From contig NZ_JBFRFB010000014.1 of NCBI RefSeq assembly GCF_052114605.1, positions 14,147-78,146 on the forward strand: a stretch of DNA of 64,000 nt, written 5' to 3'. The position numbers were made by a program, and so were the translations under genes. Under the pieces are notes generated by a model that saw nothing but the letters and a program-made list of their open reading frames with translations, searched no databases and was not told the origin of the DNA. The first letter of the stretch is position 1, and each line of letters opens with the position of its first letter. This stretch comes from Microvirga sp052114605 (lineage in GTDB: Bacteria; Pseudomonadota; Alphaproteobacteria; Rhizobiales; Beijerinckiaceae). This document shows, one piece after another, positions 1 through 9,164 of the stretch.

Positions 1-429
1 AAGTGAGTGGTGCGACGAAGCAATATGGTATGACATCGGACGCCGGCGATGTGCCGGTCTGATAGGCAGTGGAATCTCGTGACAGGGAAAAGTCTGATAG
101 GCACGATCGGTACTCAAGAATAATTGTCTGATGTGCACCATTTATTTGTGTGTTTTTCAGTCAATCAGTGAAATATATAAATATTGAATTTTATATTCGG
201 CTTTATGCATCTTATAAATTGAATAATTCATAGTTTAGGTGCTCTGAAGTATGAGTATAATGATGGGGTTAAGTGAATTTTTTCTAGGTTGAGTGTCATT
301 TTGTCTAGCGTTAATTTGCTTCTATGCGGTATTTTATAGGAATATTTTTGATTTGGCGTGTTGCTGGCCGCGCTTGACACGAATGTTTCAATGCAGCATG
401 GAATTCTTAACGTCGGTAGGTGGATCGAT
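1..429. other. AT-rich intergenic leader upstream of the CDP-sugar operon
   Basis: No coding region is supported here. The first ~140 bases hold three spaced copies of a 12-base motif (listed separately). The rest, to the rfbG start, is markedly AT-rich and presumably contains the operon promoter, but no clear -35/-10 pair could be assigned. Confidence 0.5.
57..137. repeat. Three direct repeats, 34-35 bp apart
   Basis: GTCTGATAGGCA occurs at 57-68 and 92-103, and the variant GTCTGATGTGCA at 126-137. The regular spacing of about 3.3 helical turns suggests sites for a DNA-binding protein upstream of the polysaccharide operon, or the remains of an older tandem duplication. The protein that might bind is unknown. 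Confidence 0.6.
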
Positions 430-1497
430 ATGCACGGGGCCTTTGCAAACGTTCGCGTTTTTTTGACCGGGCATACCGGATTCAAGGGTAGCTGGCTGAG
501 CCATTGGCTCAAGCGCGATGGTGCGGTCTTGACTGGTCTGTCGCTGCCACCTGAGGTTGATCGGCCGAGCCTTTTCGAGGCATCTCGGGTCGCCCACGGC
601 ATGGTTTCCAATTTTGGCGACATACGCGATTTCGATTGCGTTCAGCAGGCGATAAATACTTCTAAACCCGAGATAATTTTTCACTTGGCCGCCCAGCCGC
701 TCGTTCGTAGGTCCTACCGCGATCCGATCGAAACGTTCGCTACAAACGTTATGGGAACCACTCATGTGCTTGAGGCGGCGAGGCAGTGTCCCAGCGTTCG
801 AGCCGTCGTCTGCGTTACGACCGATAAGGTTTATGACAATCGCGAGTGGGGGTGGGGGTACCGGGAGACTGATGCCCTGGGCGGTAAGGATCCTTACAGT
901 GCGAGTAAAGCGTGTACTGAGATCGTTGCGGCGGCTTATCGCCAAACTATGTTCCCGCTTGCAGGCAACATACAAATCGCGACCGCTCGGGGAGGCAACG
1001 TCATTGGAGGGGGCGATTGGTCGGAAGATCGCCTGATCCCTGATATCGTCCGGGCGCTTCAGGCAGGTGAGCCCATTACTCTGCGCAACCCGCAATCTAC
1101 GCGCCCCTGGCAGCACGTTCTTGAGCTTGTGCGAGGATATGCCGTTTTGGGCGAGAAGCTTCTGGGTGGCGACAAGTCTGCGGTTGGTGTCTGGAATTTC
1201 GGCCCTGATATCGAAAACGAGATCGACGTCGAGACGATCGTGAATGCATTTCTTGCTGAGTGGGGCCGCCAGGTGCCGGTCGATGTTCGCCCTTCAACCA
1301 TGCCCGAGGCGCAATTCTTGCGCCTCGATATTTCGAAGGCGCGGTTCGAGCTCGACTGGAGGCCCGTCCTGAGCCGGCAGGATACCTTGGGAATGACCGC
1401 CCAATGGTACCGGCGCCATGCCAGCGGCGAAGATGCTGCCAGCCTTATGACGGAGCAAATCAACGAGTATGAGGCGAGGTTTCGCCGTGAACTTTGA
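430..1497 (+). CDS. rfbG: CDP-glucose 4,6-dehydratase
   Basis: Extended SDR enzyme (355 aa) that converts CDP-D-glucose to CDP-4-keto-6-deoxy-D-glucose in the cytoplasm. The NAD-binding motif TGHTGFKGSW begins at residue 13. The TTDK segment lies near 130 and the catalytic YSASK (Y156, K160) follows. Length and the N-terminal GHTGFKG variant are typical of RfbG rather than dTDP-glucose dehydratase. The frame stays open upstream to a GTG at 358, but the ATG at 430 places the Rossmann motif at the usual distance from the N-terminus. It overlaps the next gene by about 29 bp. rfbF, which makes its substrate, lies three genes downstream, so the pathway assignment rests on both family and context. 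Confidence 0.93.
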   Translation: MHGAFANVRVFLTGHTGFKGSWLSHWLKRDGAVLTGLSLPPEVDRPSLFEASRVAHGMVSNFGDIRDFDCVQQAINTSKPEIIFHLAAQPLVRRSYRDPIETFATNVMGTTHVLEAARQCPSVRAVVCVTTDKVYDNREWGWGYRETDALGGKDPYSASKACTEIVAAAYRQTMFPLAGNIQIATARGGNVIGGGDWSEDRLIPDIVRALQAGEPITLRNPQSTRPWQHVLELVRGYAVLGEKLLGGDKSAVGVWNFGPDIENEIDVETIVNAFLAEWGRQVPVDVRPSTMPEAQFLRLDISKARFELDWRPVLSRQDTLGMTAQWYRRHASGEDAASLMTEQINEYEARFRREL

Positions 1498-2419
1498 AAC
1501 CGCCTTAGTGACAGGAGGAACAGGGTTCATCGGCACCGCCCTGTCGCGCCGTCTGACTCAATCGGGCATTAAGACGACGGTGCTTGCGCGGCCCGGTGCG
1601 TCGACCCCTCCGGATTGTGAGGTCGTCAGCATTCCGGATCTGTCGCGACATGCAGTAACTAGCGCTCTGGCTGGATATAGATTTGATGCTGTATTCCACT
1701 TGGCCGCCTATGGCGTTGCTCCGGCTGATCGCGATCCGCGATTGGTCTTCGATGTAAACGTTGGTGGTACCGATGCGATCATTCATGTGGCAGCCGAAAC
1801 AGGGGCCAAGTCTGTCGTGTTCCTGGGATCGTGCTCCGAATATCGGGACCTGGTCCAGGGTCAGCTGGTGGAGGAAGATGCGCCGATTGGAGTCAGTCGC
1901 CTCTATGGCGGGTCTAAGGCTGTCGCCGGCGTATGGGGGCAAGCCCTTGCTGCCCAGCTAGGTGTCGGGTTTCAATGGTTGCGACTTTTCAATGTATTCG
2001 GACCAGGGGAAGGCGCCTCACGGTTGATTCCGGCTCTCATCTCGCGTCTGAAAGCCAATGAGACCGTGGCTTTGTCTCCTGGCGAGCAGGTTCGCGACTT
2101 TCTCTACATCGACGATGTAGTGACAGGCATCCTGCTGGCTGCCGAAGCCTCCTTGCGAGGGCAGCACGGTCCTTTCAATCTCTGCTCGGGAAAACCCATT
2201 ACGGTGAAAGAGATCGCACTTGCCGTTGCGGATGTCATGGGCAAGCCATATGACCTGCTTGGTTTCGGAGATCTGAATTATCGGCCCGACGATATTCACT
2301 GGCTCGTTGGAAGCCCAAATCGTTTTCACCGCGCGACAGGCTTCCGCCCACAAATGCCACTCCTCACTGGAATCGAGCAGATGATCGCGTCTGAACAGAC
2401 CCACTGCGAGAGGAACTGA
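1469..2419 (+). CDS. NAD-dependent epimerase/reductase acting on a nucleotide sugar
   Basis: Extended SDR protein of 316 aa with GGTGFIG at residues 16-22 and the catalytic pair in YGGSK (Y146, K150). Its place between rfbG and rfbF suggests that it reduces or epimerises CDP-4-keto-6-deoxyglucose to a final CDP-6-deoxyhexose, in the manner of RfbJ/RfbS-type enzymes. The sequence alone does not fix the product. The start overlaps rfbG. A GTG at 1487 is an alternative start that would still keep the whole Rossmann fold. Only 2 bp separate it from the following glycosyltransferase, so the genes are almost certainly co-transcribed. Confidence 0.82.
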   Translation: MRRGFAVNFETALVTGGTGFIGTALSRRLTQSGIKTTVLARPGASTPPDCEVVSIPDLSRHAVTSALAGYRFDAVFHLAAYGVAPADRDPRLVFDVNVGGTDAIIHVAAETGAKSVVFLGSCSEYRDLVQGQLVEEDAPIGVSRLYGGSKAVAGVWGQALAAQLGVGFQWLRLFNVFGPGEGASRLIPALISRLKANETVALSPGEQVRDFLYIDDVVTGILLAAEASLRGQHGPFNLCSGKPITVKEIALAVADVMGKPYDLLGFGDLNYRPDDIHWLVGSPNRFHRATGFRPQMPLLTGIEQMIASEQTHCERN

Positions 2420-2421
2420 GA

Positions 2422-3444
2422 ATGTCCTCCACACTCCCTCTCATTTCTATTTGTGTTCCGGTCTACAACGAAGAACTAAACATCGAGCCATTTCATCAGC
2501 GCGTGAGTTCTGTCATCGACGGACTGGCGGATCGGTATCGGTTCGAGATCCTGTTCACTGACAATCATAGCACCGACACGACTTTCGAACGGCTGGCGGA
2601 GCTCAGTCGCCGCGATCACCGCGTTCGTGTCATTCGGTTTTCTCGTAATTTTGGTTTTCAGAGATCAATCCTCACCAACTACATGAACGCGCGGGGTGAG
2701 GCCGCTATTCAACTCGATGTCGATCTTCAAGATCCTCCCGAGCTAATTGAGGATTTCCTGCGTCATTGGGAAGAAGGCTACAAGGTTGTCTATGGCATAC
2801 GCCGTGAACGGCCAAATGAAAGCATGTGGCTGCACGCTCTGCGCAAAGGCTTCTACCGCCTCGTGGATTATCTGAGTGAAGAAACGCTTCCACATGATGC
2901 GGGCGATTTTCGGCTCGTTGACCGCTGTGTGCTCGAGCAACTGAAACTGGTCTCAGACCAGCAGCCTTATCTTCGAGGCCTGATCGCTTCGATGGGCTTT
3001 CGGCAGACTGGTATTGTGTACGATCGCTCCGCAAGAGAGTTCGGATCGAGCAAGTTCAACTTGATGCGTCTGTTCGGCCTCGCCCTAGACGGCATATTGC
3101 AGCATTCGGTAATTCCTTTGAGGATTGCCATATTCCTCGGGCTCATCATGTCCGGGTTGGCGGCCCTTGCTGCAGTTTATTACCTGTTAGCGCGGATATT
3201 CTTCGGAGCCGACTGGCCTCCAGGCGTTGCGACATCGACGATACTCACACTCTTGTCGATTGGGATGAACGCGCTTTTGCTCGGCATCATCGGCGAATAT
3301 ATCGGCCGCATTTACAAGAACGTGAAGCGGATGCCGATCACCATATCAGAAGCCGTGATTGATCACATGCCAGCATCGAATGGACTCAGCGAGGCTGTTT
3401 CGACCGATCACCTCTTGAGAGCCAATTATATCAACGGCCACTGA
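2422..3444 (+). CDS. GT2 glycosyltransferase with C-terminal membrane anchor (GtrB/ArnC/DPM1-like)
   Basis: 340 aa. The N-terminal GT-A domain starts with the ICVPVYNEE motif near residue 10 and has the acidic metal/nucleotide site QLDVDLQD (D99, D101, D104). Two hydrophobic segments lie at about 231-258 and 270-295, followed by a basic tail. This is the architecture of polyprenyl-phosphate sugar transferases such as GtrB, ArnC and dolichol-phosphate mannose synthase. It probably loads a hexose, possibly the CDP-sugar made by its neighbours, onto undecaprenyl phosphate at the inner face of the membrane. A GtrA-like protein in the same operon (4996-5430) is the usual partner and supports this role. 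The actual sugar donor is not known. Confidence 0.88.
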   Translation: MSSTLPLISICVPVYNEELNIEPFHQRVSSVIDGLADRYRFEILFTDNHSTDTTFERLAELSRRDHRVRVIRFSRNFGFQRSILTNYMNARGEAAIQLDVDLQDPPELIEDFLRHWEEGYKVVYGIRRERPNESMWLHALRKGFYRLVDYLSEETLPHDAGDFRLVDRCVLEQLKLVSDQQPYLRGLIASMGFRQTGIVYDRSAREFGSSKFNLMRLFGLALDGILQHSVIPLRIAIFLGLIMSGLAALAAVYYLLARIFFGADWPPGVATSTILTLLSIGMNALLLGIIGEYIGRIYKNVKRMPITISEAVIDHMPASNGLSEAVSTDHLLRANYINGH

Positions 3445-3469
3445 GCCTTACAGGCAAGGATTTTGTCAA

Positions 3470-4237
3470 ATGAAAGTGGTATTGCTCGCCGGTGGGTTTG
3501 GAACGCGCTTGTCTGAGGAAACGCATGCGCGACCGAAGCCGATGATAGAAGTTGGTGGCCTTCCGCTGCTGCTCCATATCATGAAAATGTACAGCCATTA
3601 CGGCCATAACGATTTCATCGTCTGCCTTGGCTATATGGGCTATTATATCAAAGAATATTTTTCGAATTATTTGCTCCACCGCAGTGATGTAACGATCAAC
3701 TTCGCTACAGGAGAGACGCAGCATTTCAACACTGTGGTTGAGCCTTGGCGAGTGTCGCTAATTGATACAGGCCTCAACACGATGACGGGAGGGCGTCTGC
3801 GCCGTGTGCGGGAGCTGATCGGCAACGAAACCTTCATGATGACTTATGGTGACGGGGTGTCCGATGTGGACATCGGAGCTCTCGTCGATTTTCATCGTTC
3901 GCATAAGCGTGCGGCAACGATCACGGCGGTCCAGCCACCGGGCCGCTTCGGCGCGTTGGAGCTCGAGGCTGGCGGCGAGATCACGGCGTTTCGCGAGAAG
4001 CCCGCGGACGAGGCGGGCTGGATCAATGGTGGCTTTTTCGTGCTCGAACCGTCCGTTTTCGATCTGCTCGACGGTGACGAGAACGTCTGGGAGCGTGGGC
4101 CTCTAGAGGCGCTGGCTGAGCGCCGTGATCTTGTCGCCTATCGACATTCCGGCTTCTGGCAGCCGGTCGATACGCTGCGCGAGAAGAATCTCCTCGAGTC
4201 ATTGTGGGCGTCCGGGGCGCCCTGGAAAAAATGGTGA
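3470..4237 (+). CDS. rfbF: Glucose-1-phosphate cytidylyltransferase
   Basis: 255-residue nucleotidyltransferase making CDP-glucose from CTP and glucose-1-phosphate. The N-terminal nucleotide-binding signature AGGFGTRLSEET starts at residue 7 and the RPKPMIE motif follows at 21. MMTYGDGVSDVD carries the expected metal-binding Asp. Length is normal for RfbF. It lies 25 bp behind the GT2 gene and 4 bp before the methyltransferase gene. Together with rfbG it commits the operon to CDP-6-deoxyhexose synthesis. No rfbH (3-dehydrase) is present in this operon, so the end product is unlikely to be a classical 3,6-dideoxyhexose unless rfbH is encoded elsewhere. Confidence 0.93.
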   Translation: MKVVLLAGGFGTRLSEETHARPKPMIEVGGLPLLLHIMKMYSHYGHNDFIVCLGYMGYYIKEYFSNYLLHRSDVTINFATGETQHFNTVVEPWRVSLIDTGLNTMTGGRLRRVRELIGNETFMMTYGDGVSDVDIGALVDFHRSHKRAATITAVQPPGRFGALELEAGGEITAFREKPADEAGWINGGFFVLEPSVFDLLDGDENVWERGPLEALAERRDLVAYRHSGFWQPVDTLREKNLLESLWASGAPWKKW

Positions 4238-4241
4238 GGCC

Positions 4242-4964
4242 ATGAGCGCTCCAGACCGACAGCCGCAGGAATTTGACGCTTATAGCAACAGCTATGATGA
4301 CCACGTGAATGGGGCACTGGCCTTCTCCGGGCTTGACGTCGACTTCTTCACTAAAGTGAAGGCCGCTTATATTGAGGAGATTCTGTCTAAGGCCTTTGGC
4401 AGTGCTAAGGTTGACGTTTTGGATGTTGGATGTGGCATTGGCAACTATCATCAATTGCTGCGGCCCAGCCTGAACAGGCTTTGCGGCGTCGATATTTCCA
4501 ACGAGAGCTTGAAGACGGCAACGCAGCGGAACGAGCAAGTTGAATACTCACACTTCGACGGCACCAATCTGCCGTTCGCAGACGAGACGTTCGATGCTGC
4601 TTTCGCAATTTGTGTTTATCACCATGTCCCCATTTCCAGTCGGGCGGCGCTAACCGCCAGTGTGAGACGAGTACTCCGGCCCGGCGGGATATTCATGATC
4701 TTCGAGCATAACCCACGCAACCCTTTGACTATGAAGGTCGTGAACCGGTGTGAATTCGATCGCGATGCAGTTTTATTGAAAAACGAAGAGGCGGAAGGTC
4801 TCTTGTCGCAGGCGAGCTTCACGGATGTAGGATCGCGACATATTCTAACGGTCCCTTCCTTCAACAAGGCGACCCGGGTAGTGGATCAAATGTTTGGAGG
4901 CCTCAAGGTAGGCGCTCAGTACTATACGACCGGCAGAGTGTCGGCTGACACGACTACTCGATAA
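4242..4964 (+). CDS. Class I SAM-dependent methyltransferase
   Basis: 240 aa. The SAM-binding motif I VLDVGCGIGNY is at residues 59-69, and the later acidic and FDAAFAICVYHHV segments match motifs II-III of the Methyltransf_11/25 group. The ATG at 4242 sits 4 bp after rfbF and is preferred over an upstream in-frame ATG that lies inside rfbF. It probably methylates a sugar or glycolipid intermediate made by this operon, since O-methylated deoxyhexoses are common in rhizobial surface glycans. That role is inferred from context only, and the acceptor is unknown. Confidence 0.83.
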   Translation: MSAPDRQPQEFDAYSNSYDDHVNGALAFSGLDVDFFTKVKAAYIEEILSKAFGSAKVDVLDVGCGIGNYHQLLRPSLNRLCGVDISNESLKTATQRNEQVEYSHFDGTNLPFADETFDAAFAICVYHHVPISSRAALTASVRRVLRPGGIFMIFEHNPRNPLTMKVVNRCEFDRDAVLLKNEEAEGLLSQASFTDVGSRHILTVPSFNKATRVVDQMFGGLKVGAQYYTTGRVSADTTTR

Positions 4965-4995
4965 TAGTTGCTATGACTCAGGTGGCTTGAAAGAC

Positions 4996-5430
4996 ATGCA
5001 CCGGATCCTCCAACGGGCGAATCTCTGGGATTGGCCGCTTTCGCGTGTCATGAGAGTGGTAAGGTTCGCCCTCGTGGGAGCGGCCAGTTCAGGTGCTTAT
5101 GCCGTCATCATGATGGTCGCAACGTCAGTATTTGGACTAGCACCCTGGGTCAGCAGTGCCGTCGCCTATGTTTTGGCAATGATCATCAATTTTCCGCTGC
5201 AGCGAAGCTTTACCTTCATGTCGAAAGGCGATGTTCGGCGGGAAGGTCTGAAGTATCTGAGCGTCCATCTCCTCAATCTCTTGGTGTCGGTTGCCGTCGT
5301 TCATTTGATCACGCAGATTCTCCAGTGGCCCGTGTTCGTCTCAGTAGCCGCCGTTATTATTATCATCCCGCTGATTCAGTTTCTCGTCCTCGAGATATGG
5401 GTTTTCAAGCCGTTAATGCGCGAACGGTGA
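4996..5430 (+). CDS. GtrA-like four-helix membrane protein
   Basis: About 144 aa with four hydrophobic segments spread over the whole length, beginning VMRVVRFALVGAASSG. This is the GtrA/DPMS-associated family signature, in which a short basic N-terminus is followed by FxxVGxxxxxxx. GtrA proteins are thought to assist translocation of undecaprenyl-phosphate-linked sugars made by GtrB-type enzymes. The GtrB-like gene is at 2422-3444. The ATG at 4996 has AGGTGG about 10 bases upstream. A TTG at 4987 would stand too close to that ribosome-binding site. It is the last gene of the operon and converges on the following minus-strand gene. Confidence 0.85.
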   Translation: MHRILQRANLWDWPLSRVMRVVRFALVGAASSGAYAVIMMVATSVFGLAPWVSSAVAYVLAMIINFPLQRSFTFMSKGDVRREGLKYLSVHLLNLLVSVAVVHLITQILQWPVFVSVAAVIIIIPLIQFLVLEIWVFKPLMRER

Positions 5431-5479
5431 GGTCTTTCATCCGGTGCCGATGATGTGTGCTGTAATATCTGCCCTGCTT

Positions 5480-7153
5480 TCAGGATCCTAATGGCCGGGC
5501 CTTGAAGACCGCTAACCGACCGTACATGGTCTTGAATTCCATAAGCGGTTCATACCATTCGTCGAAACGCGGTTGCATCGGGTTGATGAGCGGAAAATAA
5601 GGATCTTCGTAGACTACGACGAACGAGGGCCGTTTCTCTAGGCGAGCATAGAAGTCATGCGTCATCTCAATGCCTTTTCGCGGAATGGCCGGCATCAGCG
5701 GAAACGCACTCGACATAGCTAGGCGCGCATTCAAATCGAGCGCGATTCCTGGCGATCGGCTAAAGATCGCAATCGTCTGGCCACTCTCCATAATCGGGGC
5801 AATGCGCTCCCGCGTCAGGCGCAGGAGTTCGGCATCGTAGGGATGCACAGCGAGGCCGTCAAAGAAACCATCGCGCAGGCGCTCCCTTGCCGGCGTGTCT
5901 TGACCGGGGAGCTCTCCGTAAAGGAAGAACAGCGAGGTCGCGAGCAACCCGCAAATTGCAGCGAGAATTTGAACGGCGTCGGTCCATAATCTAGACTTGC
6001 CCCCTGGAGAGCCGACGATTGACAGGACAGCTGCAGGCAAGGCGCCGATACAGAAATTGAAGACCGAGTTGTTTGCCGTGAAGCAATACGTCAGAGCTGC
6101 CACGAGTGAGGTTGCATAGACGAGTGCGATGACCCGATCCGTCTGGTTCGCACTGGGCCTCAGTCCAGACAGGAGGCCTAGTCCCATCAGCGCGGCCAAC
6201 GTTAGGACATCGTGTGAGCGGACATAAAGAGAGGGAGGTGCCAGAAAAAGACCTGCGAGAACGGCTGCAGCTGCAAGTTGAGTGACCGGCGGACCAAGGC
6301 GCCACCGCAGCAGGCCGATCAGAACCGCTGCGGCGCAGAGCGTTGCAAAAATCGATTTGGTTCGCAGAGTTTCGATTGCGAACGCCATCTTTCTGCTGAC
6401 GCCTCCGACATCATTAATTGCGGACAGATATATGACACTTTCGTATAGGCGTCCGAACGATAGTGACAACACTGTCACTGCCCAGGCGAGACATAACGCA
6501 AAGATCGTAATGCCGATGAATAGGTATGGCTTGGGGAAGTCACGATTGCGGTAAAGCAATCCCGCTGCGCAGAGAAACGCAAGCGGAACAATCAGCGATG
6601 GATATGAAACCGTTGCCGCAGACCATGCGCAGGCGGAGGTAATGAGCCATCCCACCTGCTTTCGGGATCCAGCACTAGCAAGGGCTGCGCAACCAAATGC
6701 TCCTAAGGCGATTGCAAGTGTCTGTCCACCTAGTGTGTTATAGGAGGGCGCAGGCAGTCCAAAGGGCACAAAAGCGACGATGAGGATTCCTCCGACCCAA
6801 GCATAACTGCGATGCCCGAGACACTTTAGGAAGAGGATCCACACTACAGCTGACGCAGCGGAGCCTACGAGGAATAGCACTCGAAGAAACAAGAACATGC
6901 CATCAGTCGAACCGATAATCTTCGCGTAGAGCAGCGCAAATGGGTAAACGATCAGGGCTGCCGTCTGATGTAATGTCAGAAAAGTGCTCGTCTGTATGCT
7001 GCCTTTTATCCAGTCGTCCAAGAATATTGCATAGTAGGCTTCATCACTAAGATCGACGCCTTTCGTTAACCTCCATCCAATGAGAGCTGTAATCAACGCG
7101 AACACGAGGACGCCGACGGCGTCCTTTGTCCTATCATCTATATGCATCTTCAT
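5480..7153 (-). CDS. Polytopic membrane protein, probable GT-C glycosyltransferase
   Basis: 557 aa with about ten or more hydrophobic helices. The first extracytoplasmic loop contains VDLSDEAYYAIFLDDW, an acidic pair in the position typical of GT-C fold enzymes that use lipid-linked sugars (ArnT/PMT/GT39-like). The C-terminal ~140 residues form a soluble domain. It converges on the GtrA-like gene and diverges from the next membrane protein. Codon use and base composition are more AT-rich than later parts of the window, as expected for strain-variable surface polysaccharide genes. The assignment to GT-C is moderate, and donor and acceptor are unknown. Confidence 0.65.
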   Translation of the reverse strand: MKMHIDDRTKDAVGVLVFALITALIGWRLTKGVDLSDEAYYAIFLDDWIKGSIQTSTFLTLHQTAALIVYPFALLYAKIIGSTDGMFLFLRVLFLVGSAASAVVWILFLKCLGHRSYAWVGGILIVAFVPFGLPAPSYNTLGGQTLAIALGAFGCAALASAGSRKQVGWLITSACAWSAATVSYPSLIVPLAFLCAAGLLYRNRDFPKPYLFIGITIFALCLAWAVTVLSLSFGRLYESVIYLSAINDVGGVSRKMAFAIETLRTKSIFATLCAAAVLIGLLRWRLGPPVTQLAAAAVLAGLFLAPPSLYVRSHDVLTLAALMGLGLLSGLRPSANQTDRVIALVYATSLVAALTYCFTANNSVFNFCIGALPAAVLSIVGSPGGKSRLWTDAVQILAAICGLLATSLFFLYGELPGQDTPARERLRDGFFDGLAVHPYDAELLRLTRERIAPIMESGQTIAIFSRSPGIALDLNARLAMSSAFPLMPAIPRKGIEMTHDFYARLEKRPSFVVVYEDPYFPLINPMQPRFDEWYEPLMEFKTMYGRLAVFKARPLGS

Positions 7154-7463
7154 GCGTCAGCGCTTTTTCATGAGAGTGTGTCTAAGGAGGCATAGCAGAG
7201 GATCACTCTGATCAAGCTATATTCTGGCTTGGAAGGCAAGTGAAGCCATGTGTGCAAGAGATAAGGTTAGTTTTGCAGTCGATTTACTTAACTACTGTAT
7301 CGATGAGTGAATAACAGCGATGCTGCGTAATAAGGCTTCGCTTCGATGCATTTTCGTCCAAGCCAGTAGGCTGACGCACAAATTCAACGCTTCCTATATG
7401 GCCACAAGCAGTTTCCAAGCTGGATTTGCTCCGGTATAGCGACCGGAAAGGAGAAGGCGACGG
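7154..7463. other. Intergenic region between divergent membrane-protein genes
   Basis: About 310 bases with no supportable ORF. It must contain promoters for both divergent genes. I can see only the AGGAGAAGG ribosome-binding site of the plus-strand gene near its 3' end, and no clear promoter, operator or RNA structure. Confidence 0.4.
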
Positions 7464-9089
7464 ATGAGCCGAATGTTTGATCTGCGTATCGGGCGGGGTT
7501 TTATTGTAGTCGGGGCAGCATGGCTTCTCCTTGTAACGCTCCTGCTTGTCTTGCAGGCGTCTGGGCAGAACTTCGGCTTTAACGTCTGGCCGGTGGGAGA
7601 GGCACGGATATGGATGAAGTGGCTCCAAGATGGCCCAGGTCCTTTAGCAGCACAGATTTACTGGCGAATTGACGGCCGCAACCCTCTATCTCCCTGGTGG
7701 TACATTTCGGTCAGAGAGTTCATCCGAACCTACCCCGCTGCATTTCTGGTTCTACACTTGGCCACATCGCTAATGTTGGGACTCGCGAGCTATTTGCTCG
7801 TGATTACGATATCGGCAGGCCGCGCACGCTTGTATGGAGTATCTCTAGGTATTCTCGCTGGAGTTTTCGTATGCAGCACCAGAGTTGACAACATTCATTG
7901 GCTTTTCATCTTGGCACTAGTGTGCTCGCTCCTAAGTGTAGCTTGCTTTGCGCAGTTTCTGAATTCTGGGCGGCGTCCAGTGTGGCTATTATGGTCGCTC
8001 ATCCTGTGGATGGTTGCGTATCAGACCTACACAATCCAATCTGGTGCCGTGTTGGCCGTGGGGGTCGTATCATTTTTGCAAGGCGGTCATCCGTATGACG
8101 CGCGGAATTTAGTTAAGCGGGCGTTCGGTGCAGTTGCAGACGCGCTGCCTTACGCAACGACACTTCTCTTATTTGTCCTCGTATGGAGGACAGCATCGAC
8201 TGGCGTTACAGAAACAACAAGTTTTTCCGATCCAGGACGCATTTTCCAATCCTTGAGACAAGGCCTCTGGCATAGTGACTACTCTGCTTATTGGAATTGG
8301 GCGCTTCAACTTGAGCCAAGGGTTGTTCTAATTGTTTTGGTATCGCTGATACCGCTATTCTTTATGACACAATGGCTTGGGGGACGCTCTGATCGGGACG
8401 ACATTCCAATCAACTTTCTAGACCTAGCGCGTTTAGTGTTAGTTGGTATCTGCTTGGTCGTGCCGACTGTTGTGCTGGAAGTGACCTCGCCAATGCACCC
8501 ACCAGGATCACGGTGGATGATGTTGCTCCAGTTCTGGACCCCGCTACTAGTCCTATCGGTTACGGCTCTGGCACTCCTAGCACTTCCCCTATCATCTCGT
8601 CTCAAGTGTTGGATCTGGTGGGGAGCTACTGCCACCTTTGCGACCGGCGCTGTTGTATTGACGTTGGGGTTTAATCAATTCCAGATTAATATTTCGCGTC
8701 AAGAACGAGCTTTCATGTCTGAGTTGCGGCGGATTGCCGTTGAGGACAGGAGGGCCAAGGCAGAGTTTCCGCGCCATTATCTCATCAAGCCTGAGCCGGC
8801 CTATTGGATACCGTCCGATTTTTTAAGTCGCGCTTATATTGAGACGCAATCCAAGAGATTTGGTGAGGTGACGTTTCGCTATTTAAGGTCGGGAACAACC
8901 ATGCACCCACCGATCTTCAGGCCGGACGGAGTCGCTAATCCCGAACAAGGGGAGCGTGGATTTGCGCCTTGGTCCCGCGTGGGAGTTCTAACTTGGGATG
9001 GAACCCACATGACGCGAATGTCGGGCGCAGACCGTTCAGCATTTGACGGTCTCGGGATTGATTGGCAACGGAGCGAACCGCTGCCGTGA
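7464..9089 (+). CDS. Polytopic membrane protein of unknown function
   Basis: 541 aa with roughly ten to eleven transmembrane helices up to about residue 410 and a soluble C-terminal domain of about 120 residues. The start ATG follows a strong AGGAGAAGG site at 8 bases. I do not recognise a named family. The general plan (N-terminal helix, extracytoplasmic loop with charged residues, many helices, soluble tail) resembles GT-C glycosyltransferases and the neighbouring proteins at 5480-7153 and 9165-11267. GC content is clearly lower than in the later genes. The context suggests assembly or modification of a surface glycan. Confidence 0.6.
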   Translation: MSRMFDLRIGRGFIVVGAAWLLLVTLLLVLQASGQNFGFNVWPVGEARIWMKWLQDGPGPLAAQIYWRIDGRNPLSPWWYISVREFIRTYPAAFLVLHLATSLMLGLASYLLVITISAGRARLYGVSLGILAGVFVCSTRVDNIHWLFILALVCSLLSVACFAQFLNSGRRPVWLLWSLILWMVAYQTYTIQSGAVLAVGVVSFLQGGHPYDARNLVKRAFGAVADALPYATTLLLFVLVWRTASTGVTETTSFSDPGRIFQSLRQGLWHSDYSAYWNWALQLEPRVVLIVLVSLIPLFFMTQWLGGRSDRDDIPINFLDLARLVLVGICLVVPTVVLEVTSPMHPPGSRWMMLLQFWTPLLVLSVTALALLALPLSSRLKCWIWWGATATFATGAVVLTLGFNQFQINISRQERAFMSELRRIAVEDRRAKAEFPRHYLIKPEPAYWIPSDFLSRAYIETQSKRFGEVTFRYLRSGTTMHPPIFRPDGVANPEQGERGFAPWSRVGVLTWDGTHMTRMSGADRSAFDGLGIDWQRSEPLP

Positions 9090-9164
9090 AAAGGCTTCGG
9101 GCGCTGTACATTTCTCTGTACATCGCACGAACAAGTGTACTCAGTTTCGCCCTAGAGTGCTATT

